Source: Pseudomonas fluorescens (GTDB taxonomy: Bacteria > Pseudomonadota > Gammaproteobacteria > Pseudomonadales > Pseudomonadaceae). From it: a stretch of 64,000 nucleotides of DNA. A program made the translations under genes and the position numbers. Location of the stretch: contig NZ_CP148752.1 of NCBI RefSeq assembly GCF_040448305.1, positions 992,001-1,056,000 on the forward strand, given 5' to 3'. Numbering within the stretch: the first letter of the stretch is position 1; each line of letters begins with the position of its first letter. Below, in pieces: positions 51,421 to 61,036 of the stretch. The notes below the pieces were generated by a model. That model ran no database searches. It was not told the origin of the DNA and was given only the letters and a program-made list of their open reading frames with translations.

Positions 51421-52779
51421 ATGAAATTTGTAAAAACCGTGTTGGCCGCGTCCTTGGCCATGGTCTTCGCCGCTCAGGCACAGGCTGCTGTTTCAACTCA
51501 GGAAGCTGCCAAGCTCGGCACCAGCCTGACTCAGGTAGGGGCTGAAAAAGCCGGGAACGCTGATGGTTCCATTCCTGCCTACAACGGTGGCTTGACCACC
51601 GCACCGGCCAGCTTCAAAGCCGGCGACAGCATGCGCCCGGATCCGTTTGCCAGTGAAAAGCCGGTACTGGTGATCGACGGCAAGAACGTCGATCAGTACA
51701 AGGGCCTGCTCACGGCGACCACGGTAGAGCTGGCCAAGCGTTTCCCGACGTTCCGTGTCGACGTGTTCCCGACGCACCGCACCGTGTCGCTGCCTCAAGC
51801 GATTCTCGATAACGGCGTGAAGAACGCCAGCGGCGCCAAGTCCCTGGAAGGTGGCCTGGCCATCGACAACGTGCTGCCGGGCATTCCGTTCCCGATTCCG
51901 CAGTCGGGCAACGAAGCGATGTGGAACTTCCTGTTGCGCTACCAAGGCGTCAGCATCAGCTCCAAGTACGACTCCTGGAACGTTGACTCCGCCGGTGTGC
52001 CAAGCCTGGCAACCACCGGGCAAGCGAACATCTCCTACCCGATCTATGAAAACCTCTCGCAGCCGATCAGCAGCGCCGACGTGTACTACCAGATGAAGCT
52101 GGCGTACACCGGCCCTGCGCGCCGGGCCGGTGAGGCGATCATGCTCAAGGACGCCGCCAACCCGTTGCAGCAACCGCGTCGCGCCTGGCAGTACTTGCCG
52201 GGGCAGCGTCGAGTCAAGCTGGCGCCGAGCCTGGCCTACGACACGCCTAACCCGGGTACCGCCGGTGCGGGCACCTACGATGACGTGTTCGTGTTCAACG
52301 GTGCACTGGATCGCTACGACTGGAAGCTGGTGGGCAAGCAGGAAATGATCGTGCCTTACAACACCTACAAGCTGACCTACGTCCAGGATCCGAAGTCGCT
52401 GACCACTGCCAATCACCTGTCACCGGACTTCGTGCGTTGGGAAAAACACCGCGTCTGGGTCGTGGAAGGCAACCTCAAGGCCGGTGCCCGTCACATCTAC
52501 CAGAAGCGCCGCTTCTACCTCGACGAAGACAGCTGGACCGCTTTGGCCTCGGATCAATATGACGCCCGTGGTCAGCTCTATCGCGGTTCCTTCGCCTTCC
52601 TGAGCCAGAGCTACGACAAGCAGGTTCCGGACTCCACGCCGTTCATGATCTACGACCTGGTCGGCGGTTCGTACAACATCAACGGTGTAGTCGGCCCTTA
52701 CGGCGGCATCAAGTACATCGAGCCGCTCTCCAAGGCCCAGTGGTCTTCGGAATCCCTGGCCGGCGCCGGTATTCGCTAA
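51421..52779 (+). CDS. DUF1329 periplasmic protein (LolA/LolB-fold type)
   Basis: A 452-residue exported protein. The signal peptide (MKFVKTVLAASLAMVFAAQA) is cut near QAQA-AVST. DUF1329 proteins are thought to have a LolA/LolB-like half-barrel that carries lipid-like cargo across the periplasm; the sequence has conserved aromatic-rich blocks such as QPRRAWQYLPGQRRVKLAPS and FNGALDRYDWKLVG. It follows DUF1302 by 41 bases; the REP doublet after it separates it from the YCF48 gene. Confidence 0.88.
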   Translation: MKFVKTVLAASLAMVFAAQAQAAVSTQEAAKLGTSLTQVGAEKAGNADGSIPAYNGGLTTAPASFKAGDSMRPDPFASEKPVLVIDGKNVDQYKGLLTATTVELAKRFPTFRVDVFPTHRTVSLPQAILDNGVKNASGAKSLEGGLAIDNVLPGIPFPIPQSGNEAMWNFLLRYQGVSISSKYDSWNVDSAGVPSLATTGQANISYPIYENLSQPISSADVYYQMKLAYTGPARRAGEAIMLKDAANPLQQPRRAWQYLPGQRRVKLAPSLAYDTPNPGTAGAGTYDDVFVFNGALDRYDWKLVGKQEMIVPYNTYKLTYVQDPKSLTTANHLSPDFVRWEKHRVWVVEGNLKAGARHIYQKRRFYLDEDSWTALASDQYDARGQLYRGSFAFLSQSYDKQVPDSTPFMIYDLVGGSYNINGVVGPYGGIKYIEPLSKAQWSSESLAGAGIR

Positions 52780-52796
52780 GCCAACCGCACGATCCA

Positions 52797-52898
52797 CTGT
52801 AGGAGCGAGCCTGCTCGCGATGGACCAGAGGGCGACGCGGGCATCCAGACAGCACGCGTAATCGTTCACGACCATCGCGAGCAGGCTCGCTCCTACAA
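52797..52898. repeat. REP doublet (REPIN) inside the lipid locus
   Basis: Inverted pair of GTAGG-type REPs. The spacer shares blocks with the doublet at 60055 (GATGGAC, GAGGGCG/GAGAGCG, CACGCGTAATCGTT/CACGCGTTATCGTT), so the two are related copies flanking the second part of the operon. Confidence 0.88.
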
Positions 52899-52952
52899 CG
52901 GCATGAGCTGCACAGCGCGAGATGTGGCGCGGTTTTCCGAAGAGGACGCAGT

Positions 52953-54044
52953 ATGTGTTCGTATAAAAATAATATGTTGCAGCTGGCCTTTGGCGTTGTG
53001 CTTTGCCTGTCGCAGGGCATCACCCAGGCGGCCGATTACGTCGATGTGCTGGACCTGCCCGCCAGGGTTAGTGCCTTGGCCATCAGCAGCCCGTTGTCCG
53101 GCATGACCCGCGCCGGTGGGCGGGTGATTACCGTCGGCCAGCGTGGCCATATTCTGTTTTCCGATGATTCGGGCAAGCATTGGCAACAGGCCGCCGTACC
53201 GGCCAGTGCCGACCTCACGGCGGTGAGTTTTCCGACCGCCACCCAAGGCTGGGCGGTGGGTAATGACGGCGTAGTGCTGCACAGCAGCGACGCCGGCGCG
53301 ACCTGGCACAAGCAGCTCGACGGTCGTCAGATCGGCGCCTTGCTGGTCAAGCATTACACGGCGCTGGCCAGCGCCGAACCGGGCAATGAGCAATGGCCCC
53401 AGTTGGCTATGGAAGGCCAACGACTAGCCGAGCAGGGCGCGGACAAACCGCTGCTCGACGTGTGGTTCGCCAACGACAAGACCGGCTACGTGGTCGGCGT
53501 GTTCAACCTGATCCTGCGCACCGACGACGGTGGCCTGACCTGGACGCCATTCCAGGACCGCACCGACAACCCCCAGGGTTTCCACCTCAACGCCATCGCC
53601 TCCACCGGCGACAGTGTGTACATCGCCGGCGAGCAAGGCCTGCTGCTCAAGTGGGACGACAGCGCCCAACGCTTCACTGCCGTGCCGACGCCTTATCAAG
53701 GCAGCTTCTTCGGCGTGCTCGGCAAGCCTGGCGAAGTGCTGATCTACGGTCTGCGCGGCAACGTGTTGCGCAGCACCGACGGCGGCCAGCGCTGGACTGC
53801 GCTGGACAGCGGCCTGCACGTCAGCATCACCGCCGGCCTGATCGATGCCCGTGGCAATTACCGCCTGTTCACCCAGGGCGGGCAGATGCTGGTCAGCCAA
53901 GGGACGGGCGCGCAGTTGCATCTGGTGCGGCAACCGGCACCGACCCCGGTCGCCGGTGCCACCGAGTCCGCCGCTGGCGCGTTGGTGGTAGCGGGCAGCC
54001 GTGGCGCCCGGACGCTGTCCGCCGATCCAGCCCTCGAACCCTAA
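52953..54044 (+). CDS. YCF48-like beta-propeller protein (periplasmic)
   Basis: A 363-residue exported protein. The signal ends near GITQA-ADYVD. The mature part is made of BNR/YCF48-type repeats (HILFSDDSGKHWQQAAVP, VLHSSDAGATWHKQL, LILRTDDGGLTWTPF, VLRSTDGGQRWTAL), a seven-bladed-like propeller. YCF48-like proteins occur in front of MMPL exporters and may act as periplasmic partners. The start has AGAGGA with an 8-base spacer, and the gene lies 16 bases before the MMPL gene. Confidence 0.9.
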   Translation: MCSYKNNMLQLAFGVVLCLSQGITQAADYVDVLDLPARVSALAISSPLSGMTRAGGRVITVGQRGHILFSDDSGKHWQQAAVPASADLTAVSFPTATQGWAVGNDGVVLHSSDAGATWHKQLDGRQIGALLVKHYTALASAEPGNEQWPQLAMEGQRLAEQGADKPLLDVWFANDKTGYVVGVFNLILRTDDGGLTWTPFQDRTDNPQGFHLNAIASTGDSVYIAGEQGLLLKWDDSAQRFTAVPTPYQGSFFGVLGKPGEVLIYGLRGNVLRSTDGGQRWTALDSGLHVSITAGLIDARGNYRLFTQGGQMLVSQGTGAQLHLVRQPAPTPVAGATESAAGALVVAGSRGARTLSADPALEP

Positions 54045-54060
54045 GAGCGAGAACCCAGAC

Positions 54061-56580
54061 ATGGGCAATATCAAACAAGACGCCATGCCGGTGATCCGCG
54101 AGCTGCGGGATTTCGACCAGCGCTCCGGCAACCTCCTCGAACAGCTGGTATTCAACTACCGCCCGCTGTTCATGCTGCTGATGGCGCTCGCCACCGTGGT
54201 GCTGGGCTTCATGGCGGTGACTCGCCTGGAGTTGCGCCCCAGCTTCGAAAAAATGATTCCGCAGAGCCAACCGTATATCCAGAACTTCCTGGAAAACCGC
54301 CACTCGTTGCGCGGTCTGGGCAACTCGGTGCGGGTGGTGGTCGAGAACACCCAGGGCGATATTTTCGATCCGCAATACCTCGACGTACTCAAGCAGGTCA
54401 ACGACCAGCTGTTCCTCACCGAAGGCGTCGACCGCGCGTGGATGAAGTCGCTGTGGAGCCCGGCGGTGCGCTGGACCGAAGTCACCGAGGACGGTTTCCA
54501 GGGTGGCCCGGTGATGCCCGACAGTTATCAGGGCTCGCCTTCCGACATTGAACAGTTGCGCCAGAACATCTCCCGCGCCGGTCTGGTGGGCAGCCTGGTG
54601 GCCAGCGACTTCAAGTCGACCATGCTGATCGTGCCGCTGATGGACAAAGCCGCCGCCGGTGGCCAGCGCATCAACTACCACGCGTTCTCGCAGATGCTCG
54701 AAGAGCAGTTGCGCGACAAGATCGAATACGCCGGCGACAGCGCGGCGCGTCAATCCGGGGTCGAAGGCACCGGCCAGTACAAGGTCCGGGTGATCGGCTT
54801 CGCCAAGCTGATGGGCGACCTGATCGACGGCCTGATCCAGGTGATGATGTTCTTCGGCCTGGCCGTGGTCACCTCGCTGATCATCATCTACGCCTACACC
54901 CGTTGCGTGCGCAGCACCCTGCTGGTGGTCGGCTGCTCGCTGATCGCGGTGGTCTGGCAACTGGGCATTGTCGCCTGGCTCGGCTACGCCATCGATCCGT
55001 ACTCGGTGCTGGTGCCGTTTTTGATCTTCGCCATCGGTGTGTCCCACGCCGCGCAGAAGATGAACGGCATCATGCAGGACATCGCCCGTGGCACCCATAA
55101 GCTGATCGCTGCGCGCTACACCTTCCGCCGTCTGTTCATTGCCGGCGTCACCGCGTTGCTGGCCGATGCCGTGGGCTTTGCCGTGCTGATGCTGATCGAC
55201 ATCCCGGTGATCCAGGACCTGGCGATCACCGCCAGCATCGGTGTCGCGGTACTGATCTTCACCTCGTTGCTGCTGATGCCGGTGGCGCTGTCCTACGTCG
55301 GTGTCGGCGCGAAAGCCGCCGAGCGTGCACTGAAGATCGACAACCGCGCCGAGAAGCACAAAGGCTTCGGCAAACTGTGGGACGCGCTCGATCGCTTCAC
55401 CACCGCCAAGTGGGCCACCGGCGCCGTTCTGGTCGCGGTGTTGATGGGCATCGGCGGTTTCATGGTCAGCCTGAACCTGAAGATCGGCGACCTCGACAGC
55501 GGGGCGCCGGAGCTGCGCGCCGACTCGCGCTACAACCGCGACAACGCCTACATCACCCAGCATTACGCGCTGTCCAGCGACCTGTTCGCGGTGATGATCA
55601 AGACCGCGCCGGAAGGCTGCCTGAACTACAAGACCCTGGTCCTCGCCGACCGCCTGGCCTGGGAACTGCAACAGTATCCGGGCGTGCAGGCGACCGCGTC
55701 CTTGGTCAACGCAGTACGCCAGATCACCGCCGGCACCTACGAAGGCAACCCCAAGCTCAACAGCATCCAGCGCAACCAGGACGTGCTCAACTACGCCGCC
55801 CAGCAAGCCTCGGTCAACTCGCCGGAGCTGTTCAACACCGACTGCTCGCTGATGCCGGTGATCACCTTCCTCAAGGATCACAAGGCCGAAACCCTGGACG
55901 CGGTGGTGGCGATTGCCGAGCAGTTCGCCAAGGACAACAGCACCGCGGATCGCCAGTTCCTGCTCGCCGCCGGCACCGCCGGGATCGAGGCCGCGACCAA
56001 CATCGTGGTGCGCGAAGCCAACCGCACCATGCTGCTGTACGTGTATGCGGCGGTGACGCTGTTCTGCCTGATCACCTTCCGCAGCTGGCGCGCCACGCTG
56101 GTGGCCCTGTTGCCGCTGGTGCTGACCTCGATCCTCTGCGAAGCCTTGATGGTGGCCATGGGCATCGGCGTGAAAGTCGCGACCCTGCCGGTGATCGCCC
56201 TCGGCGTGGGCATCGGCGTGGACTACGCCTTGTACCTGCTCAGCGTGCAGTTGCACTTCCAGCGCCAGGGCTTGCCGCTGTCCGAGGCCTACCGCAACGC
56301 CGTGTCCTTCACCGGCCGCGTGGTCGGGCTGGTGGGCATCACCCTCGCCGCGGGCGTGGTGTGCTGGGTCTGGTCGCCGATCAAGTTCCAGGCCGACATG
56401 GGCATCCTGCTGACCTTCATGTTCCTGTGGAACATGCTCGGCGCGCTGATCCTGATTCCGGCCCTGTCCTACTTCCTGCTGCGCGAACGGGCCCCGCAGC
56501 CCGGTGCTGTCGCGGCAACCGAAACCACTGAATCCACTGAACGTCCCGGCATGCCGCATGCCGTGACCACTTCCGAGTAA
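54061..56580 (+). CDS. MMPL/RND-family transporter
   Basis: An 839-residue integral membrane protein with two RND-type halves. There are helices at about 40-60, 255-345 and 395-430 in the first half and about 655-805 in the second, with large extracytoplasmic loops between. Signature segments include LIFAIGVSHAAQKMNGIMQD and ALGVGIGVDYALYLLSVQL in matching positions. MMPL proteins move lipids, sterols or other hydrophobic molecules. The gene overlaps neither neighbour but is tightly packed. The YCF48, DUF1302 and DUF1329 partners suggest a trans-envelope system. Confidence 0.9.
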   Translation: MGNIKQDAMPVIRELRDFDQRSGNLLEQLVFNYRPLFMLLMALATVVLGFMAVTRLELRPSFEKMIPQSQPYIQNFLENRHSLRGLGNSVRVVVENTQGDIFDPQYLDVLKQVNDQLFLTEGVDRAWMKSLWSPAVRWTEVTEDGFQGGPVMPDSYQGSPSDIEQLRQNISRAGLVGSLVASDFKSTMLIVPLMDKAAAGGQRINYHAFSQMLEEQLRDKIEYAGDSAARQSGVEGTGQYKVRVIGFAKLMGDLIDGLIQVMMFFGLAVVTSLIIIYAYTRCVRSTLLVVGCSLIAVVWQLGIVAWLGYAIDPYSVLVPFLIFAIGVSHAAQKMNGIMQDIARGTHKLIAARYTFRRLFIAGVTALLADAVGFAVLMLIDIPVIQDLAITASIGVAVLIFTSLLLMPVALSYVGVGAKAAERALKIDNRAEKHKGFGKLWDALDRFTTAKWATGAVLVAVLMGIGGFMVSLNLKIGDLDSGAPELRADSRYNRDNAYITQHYALSSDLFAVMIKTAPEGCLNYKTLVLADRLAWELQQYPGVQATASLVNAVRQITAGTYEGNPKLNSIQRNQDVLNYAAQQASVNSPELFNTDCSLMPVITFLKDHKAETLDAVVAIAEQFAKDNSTADRQFLLAAGTAGIEAATNIVVREANRTMLLYVYAAVTLFCLITFRSWRATLVALLPLVLTSILCEALMVAMGIGVKVATLPVIALGVGIGVDYALYLLSVQLHFQRQGLPLSEAYRNAVSFTGRVVGLVGITLAAGVVCWVWSPIKFQADMGILLTFMFLWNMLGALILIPALSYFLLRERAPQPGAVAATETTESTERPGMPHAVTTSE

Positions 56581-56586
56581 GCCAAG

Positions 56587-58365
56587 ATGTCTGATTACAA
56601 CGCTCCCCTGCGCGACATGCGCTTCGTCCTCAACGAGGTTTTCCAGGTGTCCCGGCTCTGGGCACAATTGCCCGGCCTGGCCGACGTGATCGATGAAGAG
56701 ACCGCCGCCGCCATTCTTGAAGAGGCCGGCAAGATCAGCGCCGAAGTGATTGCGCCACTGAACCGCGCCAGCGACGAACAGGGCTGCACCTGGAATGACG
56801 GCGCGGTCACCGCCCCGGACGGTTTTGCCCAGGCCTACCAAGCCTTCGCCGAAGGCGGTTGGGTGGGTGTCGGCGGTGATCCGCAGTACGGCGGCATGGG
56901 CATGCCCAAGGCGATTTCGGCGCAGGTCGAAGAGATGGTCAACGCGGCCAGCCTGTCGTTCGGCCTGTACCCGATGCTGACCGCCGGCGCCTGCCTGTCG
57001 ATCAAGGCCCACGCCAGCGAAGAACTGAAAGCCACCTATTTGCCGAACATGTACGCCGGCACCTGGACCGGTTCGATGTGCCTGACCGAAGCCCATTCCG
57101 GTACCGACCTCGGTCTGATCCGCACCAAGGCCGAACCCCAGGCCGATGGCAGTTACACCATCAGCGGCAGCAAGATTTTCATCACCGGTGGCGAGCACGA
57201 CCTGACCGAGAACATCATCCATCTGGTACTGGCGCGCCTGCCGGATGCACCGGCCGGACCGAAAGGCATCTCGCTGTTCCTGGTGCCGAAAGTGCTGGTC
57301 AACGCCGACGGCTCGCTGGGTGAAAACAACGCGCTGTCCTGCGGCTCCATCGAACACAAGATGGGCATCAAGGCCTCCGCCACCTGCGTGATGAACTTCG
57401 ACGGCGCCACCGGCTGGATTGTCGACGCACCGAACAAAGGCCTGGCGGCGATGTTCACCATGATGAACTACGAGCGTCTGGGCGTGGGCATCCAGGGCCT
57501 GGCGCAGGGCGAGCGTTCGTACCAGAACGCTGTCGCCTACGCCCGTGACCGTCTGCAAAGCCGCGCACCGACCGGCGCGCAGCACAAGGACAAGGCGGCC
57601 GACCCGATCATCGTGCACCCGGACGTGCGCCGCATGCTGTTGACCATGAAAGCCTTGAACGAAGGCGGCCGTGCGTTCTCCAGCTACGTGGCCCTGCAAC
57701 TGGACATCGCCAAGTACAGCGACGACGCCCCGACACGCCAGCGCGCGCAGGACCTGGTATCGCTGCTGACCCCGGTGGCCAAGGCCTTCCTCACCGACAT
57801 GGGCTTGGAAACCACCCTCCACGGCCAGCAGGTCTTCGGCGGCCACGGCTACATCCGTGAGTGGGGCCAGGAGCAACTGGTGCGCGATGTGCGCATCACC
57901 CAGATCTACGAAGGCACCAACGGCATCCAGTCCCTGGACCTGGCCGGACGCAAGATCGTCGGTAGCGGCGGGGCGCTCTACCGCTTGTTCGCTTCGGAAA
58001 TCCGCAACTTCACCGCCAGTGCTGGCGCGGACCTCGGCGAGTTCACCCAACCGTTGAACGCCGCCGTCGACACCCTCGACGACCTGACCGCGTGGCTGCT
58101 CGACCGGGCCCAAAACAACCCGAACGAAATCGGCGCGGCCTCGGTCGAGTACCTGCACGTGTTCGGCTACACCGCGTACGCCTACATGTGGGCACGCATG
58201 GCCAAGGCCGTCATGAGCGGCGATGCCGAGGACGCTTTCTACACCAGCAAACTGGCCACCGCGCGTTTCTACTTCGCCCGGTTGCTGCCGCGTATCCACT
58301 CGTTGAGCGCATCGGCCAAGGCCGGCAGCGACTGCCTCTACGAGCTGCAAGCCGATCAGTTCTGA
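56587..58365 (+). CDS. Acyl-CoA dehydrogenase
   Basis: A 592-residue FAD acyl-CoA dehydrogenase of the long form with an extra C-terminal domain. It has MCLTEAHSGTDLGLIRTKAE (flavin binding), GYIREWGQEQLVRDVR and the catalytic Glu in IYEGTNGIQSLDL. It oxidises an acyl-CoA to the 2-enoyl-CoA. It starts seven bases after the MMPL gene and is followed by the CoA ligase 24 bases later. Confidence 0.92.
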   Translation: MSDYNAPLRDMRFVLNEVFQVSRLWAQLPGLADVIDEETAAAILEEAGKISAEVIAPLNRASDEQGCTWNDGAVTAPDGFAQAYQAFAEGGWVGVGGDPQYGGMGMPKAISAQVEEMVNAASLSFGLYPMLTAGACLSIKAHASEELKATYLPNMYAGTWTGSMCLTEAHSGTDLGLIRTKAEPQADGSYTISGSKIFITGGEHDLTENIIHLVLARLPDAPAGPKGISLFLVPKVLVNADGSLGENNALSCGSIEHKMGIKASATCVMNFDGATGWIVDAPNKGLAAMFTMMNYERLGVGIQGLAQGERSYQNAVAYARDRLQSRAPTGAQHKDKAADPIIVHPDVRRMLLTMKALNEGGRAFSSYVALQLDIAKYSDDAPTRQRAQDLVSLLTPVAKAFLTDMGLETTLHGQQVFGGHGYIREWGQEQLVRDVRITQIYEGTNGIQSLDLAGRKIVGSGGALYRLFASEIRNFTASAGADLGEFTQPLNAAVDTLDDLTAWLLDRAQNNPNEIGAASVEYLHVFGYTAYAYMWARMAKAVMSGDAEDAFYTSKLATARFYFARLLPRIHSLSASAKAGSDCLYELQADQF

Positions 58366-58389
58366 TCGAAAGGACAAGGAACCTTAATC

Positions 58390-60033
58390 ATGATGGCGAC
58401 AAAAATAATTCCGCCCGCCGACGGCGCTTATGCCTATCCCTTGCTGATCAAGCAATTGCTGCTGTCCGGCGTGCGCTACCAGCCGGGCCGGGAAATCGTC
58501 TACGCCGACAAGCTGCGCTACAGCTACGAGACCCTCAACAAGCGTATTCGCCGCCTGGCCAATGCGCTGACGGTGGCCGGGGTCAAGGCCGGTGACACCG
58601 TGGCCCTGCTCGATTGGGACAGCCACCGCTACCTGGAATGCTTCTTCGCCGTGCCGATGATCGGCGCGGTGCTGCACACGGTGAACATTCGCCTGTCGCC
58701 GGAGCAGGTACTGTTCACCATGAACCACGCCGAGGATGACCTGGTGCTGGTGCATGATGATTTCCTGCCCTTGGTCGAGCAGATCCACGGTCGGCTGGAA
58801 ACCGTAAAAGGCTACCTGCAGCTCACCGACGACGAGGCGACCACGACCTCGCTGCCAGTGCTGGGCGAATACGAGCACCTGCTGTCCCTGGCCCTGGACC
58901 AGTACGACTTCCCCGATTTCGACGAGAACTCGGTCGCCACGCTGTTCTACACCACCGGCACCACCGGCGACCCGAAAGGCGTGTACTTCAGCCACCGCCA
59001 GTTGGTGCTGCACACCCTGAATGCCGTCGGCACCCTGGGCGTTTATCAGGGCCAGCCACTGTTGCGCTCCGACGACGTGTACATGCCGATCACGCCGATG
59101 TTCCATGTGCATGCCTGGGGCGTGCCGTACGTCGCGACGCTGATGGGCATCAAGCAGGTCTACCCTGGCCGCTACGAGCCCAACAGCCTGGTCAAGCTAT
59201 ATCGCGAAGAGAAGGTGACCTTCTCCCACTGCGTGCCGACCATTTTGCAGATGATCCTCAACTGTGAAGAAGGCAAGGCGACCCGTTTCGACGGCTGGAA
59301 AATGCTCCTGGGCGGCAGCGCGCTGACCCTGGGCGTGGCCAGCGAAGCCAATGCCAAAGGCATGGTGGTGCACGCCGGCTACGGCATGTCCGAGACCTGT
59401 CCGTTGCTGTGCCTGACGTACCTGCGCGATGAAGACCTGCAGCTGTCCGCCGAAGCGCAACTGCCGATCCGCATCAAGACCGGCACGCCGGTGCCGTTGG
59501 TCGACCTGAAGATCATCGACGCCGAGGGCAACGATGTGGCCCATGACGGCGAGTCCCTGGGCGAGATCGTGGTGCGCGCGCCGTGGCTGACCCAGGGTTA
59601 TCTGAAAGCCCCGGACAAAGGCGCGGAGCTGTGGCACAACGGCTGGCTGCACACCGGCGACATGGCCTCGATCGACCCATTGGGCGGCGTGGAAATCAAG
59701 GACCGCATCAAGGACGTGATCAAGACCGGCGGCGAGTGGATCAGCTCCCTGGAACTGGAGAGCCTGATCAGCGAACACCCGGGCGTGATGTCCGTCGCCG
59801 TGGTGGGCATTGCCGACGAACAATGGGGTGAACGCCCGATGGCCATGGTCGTCTGCGAACCGGGGCAATACCTCGACCGCAAGATTCTGGAGGTTCATTT
59901 GCAAGCCTTCGTCGACGGCGGGCGCATCAACAAATGGGCGATCCCCAAGCAGTTCAAGTTCGTGACCGAAATCCCCAAGACCAGCGTCGGCAAGATCAAC
60001 AAGAAGCTGATTCGGGAAACTGAAGCGAACTGA
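58390..60033 (+). CDS. Acyl-CoA ligase (AMP-binding)
   Basis: A 547-residue adenylate-forming enzyme. Motif A3 is FYTTGTTGDPKGV, then YGMSETCPLLCLTY, GWLHTGDMASIDPLGGVEI and the A10 lysine in PKTSVGKINKK. It activates a carboxylic acid, likely a medium- or long-chain fatty or related acid, to its CoA ester for the dehydrogenase. The paired ATG codons follow AAGGA by 9 bases. It is the last gene of the lipid locus. Confidence 0.92.
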   Translation: MMATKIIPPADGAYAYPLLIKQLLLSGVRYQPGREIVYADKLRYSYETLNKRIRRLANALTVAGVKAGDTVALLDWDSHRYLECFFAVPMIGAVLHTVNIRLSPEQVLFTMNHAEDDLVLVHDDFLPLVEQIHGRLETVKGYLQLTDDEATTTSLPVLGEYEHLLSLALDQYDFPDFDENSVATLFYTTGTTGDPKGVYFSHRQLVLHTLNAVGTLGVYQGQPLLRSDDVYMPITPMFHVHAWGVPYVATLMGIKQVYPGRYEPNSLVKLYREEKVTFSHCVPTILQMILNCEEGKATRFDGWKMLLGGSALTLGVASEANAKGMVVHAGYGMSETCPLLCLTYLRDEDLQLSAEAQLPIRIKTGTPVPLVDLKIIDAEGNDVAHDGESLGEIVVRAPWLTQGYLKAPDKGAELWHNGWLHTGDMASIDPLGGVEIKDRIKDVIKTGGEWISSLELESLISEHPGVMSVAVVGIADEQWGERPMAMVVCEPGQYLDRKILEVHLQAFVDGGRINKWAIPKQFKFVTEIPKTSVGKINKKLIRETEAN

Positions 60034-60054
60034 GGGGTAAATTTGCCACTGTTG

Positions 60055-60157
60055 TTGTAGGAGCGAGCCTGCTCGCGATGGACTGGAGAGCGCTACGTTT
60101 AACCAGGAACACACGCGTTATCGTTAACGACCTTCGCGAGCAGGCTCGCTCCTACAG
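60055..60157. repeat. REP doublet (REPIN) after the lipid locus
   Basis: Inverted pair of GTAGG-type REPs with a spacer related to the doublet at 52797. Confidence 0.88.
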
Positions 60158-60334
60158 AAAATCACCGGTGCCAGGCGGTTTCTGGATAGTTTGCGGGGCG
60201 TCATCTTTGTCATAGTCCTCGACCGAGATAACGCCCCGTCGGTCGCAGTTTTCAGCGCTTGTGCCAAGCTGAACGGGGTATTGAACCGCCGTGCATCCAA
60301 CTGCCGGCCAGTCAAACCCCAGGAAGCCCACGAC

Positions 60335-60679
60335 ATGAACCTCGCCCGTGCATCAAACGTCCGCAAAGAGTTCTACAAAGCCGTCTGGTTCTATTTCAAA
60401 GTGGTGTGGCCGATCTTCTCGGTACTGCTGTTGGTGATTGTTGCGATTGGCCTCATCATCGCCCAACTGGAAGGATGGAGTCCTGATGACGGTGTCTACT
60501 TCGCCTTCGTGACGGGGCTGACCATCGGCTACGGAGAACTAGTGCCCAAGCTGGGTGTCTCGCGAGTGCTGGCGATCCTGCTGGGTTTCAACGGCGTGCT
60601 GATGACCGCGACATTCGCGGCGATCAGCGTCCGGGCGATTGAAGTGACCGTGTCGGCGGCGCGGAAGGGTGAGGAGTAG
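60335..60679 (+). CDS. Small two-helix ion channel (K+ channel pore type)
   Basis: A 114-residue protein with two membrane helices (about 18-45 and 77-100) around a pore loop with the filter-like TIGYGEL. It resembles the bacterial 2TM Kv/KcsA pore family, shorter than full channels and without a regulatory domain. Ion specificity is not certain; GYG suggests potassium. The start at 60335 has AGGA with an 11-base spacer. About 300 bp of leader separates it from the lipid operon, containing a REP and no gene. Confidence 0.82.
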   Translation: MNLARASNVRKEFYKAVWFYFKVVWPIFSVLLLVIVAIGLIIAQLEGWSPDDGVYFAFVTGLTIGYGELVPKLGVSRVLAILLGFNGVLMTATFAAISVRAIEVTVSAARKGEE

Positions 60680-60707
60680 GGCAAATCCCAACCACAACAC
60701 AAACCCC

Positions 60708-60799
60708 CTGTAGGAGCGAGCCTGCTCGCGATTGCGGTACTTCAGCCAGCAAAAATGCTGAATGTTAAGCCGCCATCGCGAGCAGGCTCGCTCCTACAG
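60708..60799. repeat. REP doublet (REPIN)
   Basis: Inverted pair of GTAGG-type REPs between the channel gene and fdsD. Confidence 0.9.
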
Positions 60800-60814
60800 T
60801 TTTCAGCCAGCAGG

Positions 60815-61036
60815 CTAAGCCTCCCAGCCCGCCCCGGTCACCGCCGCCTGCACCAGCGGGTGCAAGTCCGCCCCCTGATGCTCCGTCTGCCAGGCCAGCA
60901 ACTCCTTGCGCATACTCGGCGCCCAATACATCTGCATATGATTGCGCACGCTGAGCACCGCCTGTTGCTGGTCCGGCTGGCTGGCGAAGTACTGGGCGAT
61001 CTGGTTGGCCATCTTGATCAGGTTGTCCGTGCTCAT
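60815..61036 (-). CDS. fdsD: Formate dehydrogenase subunit delta
   Basis: A 73-residue helical subunit (MSTDNLIKMANQIAQYFASQ ... LHPLVQAAVTGAGWEA) matching FdsD of soluble NAD-dependent formate dehydrogenases. It aids assembly of the complex. Its ATG overlaps the fdsA stop codon (ATGA), so it is co-translated. It is the last gene of the operon here. Confidence 0.9.
   Translation of the reverse strand: MSTDNLIKMANQIAQYFASQPDQQQAVLSVRNHMQMYWAPSMRKELLAWQTEHQGADLHPLVQAAVTGAGWEA

Noticed and set aside
49430..51604. 724-codon minus-strand frame opposite DUF1302
   Set aside because: Same GC-skew shadow; composition rich in Arg, Val, Gly and His, no start signal.
53893..58377. 1494-codon open frame on the minus strand opposite the MMPL and acyl-CoA dehydrogenase genes
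   Set aside because: It is antisense to two clear genes with intact motifs. Long antisense frames are common in GC-rich codon-biased DNA, and the product is His/Gln/Gly/Arg-rich with no domain.
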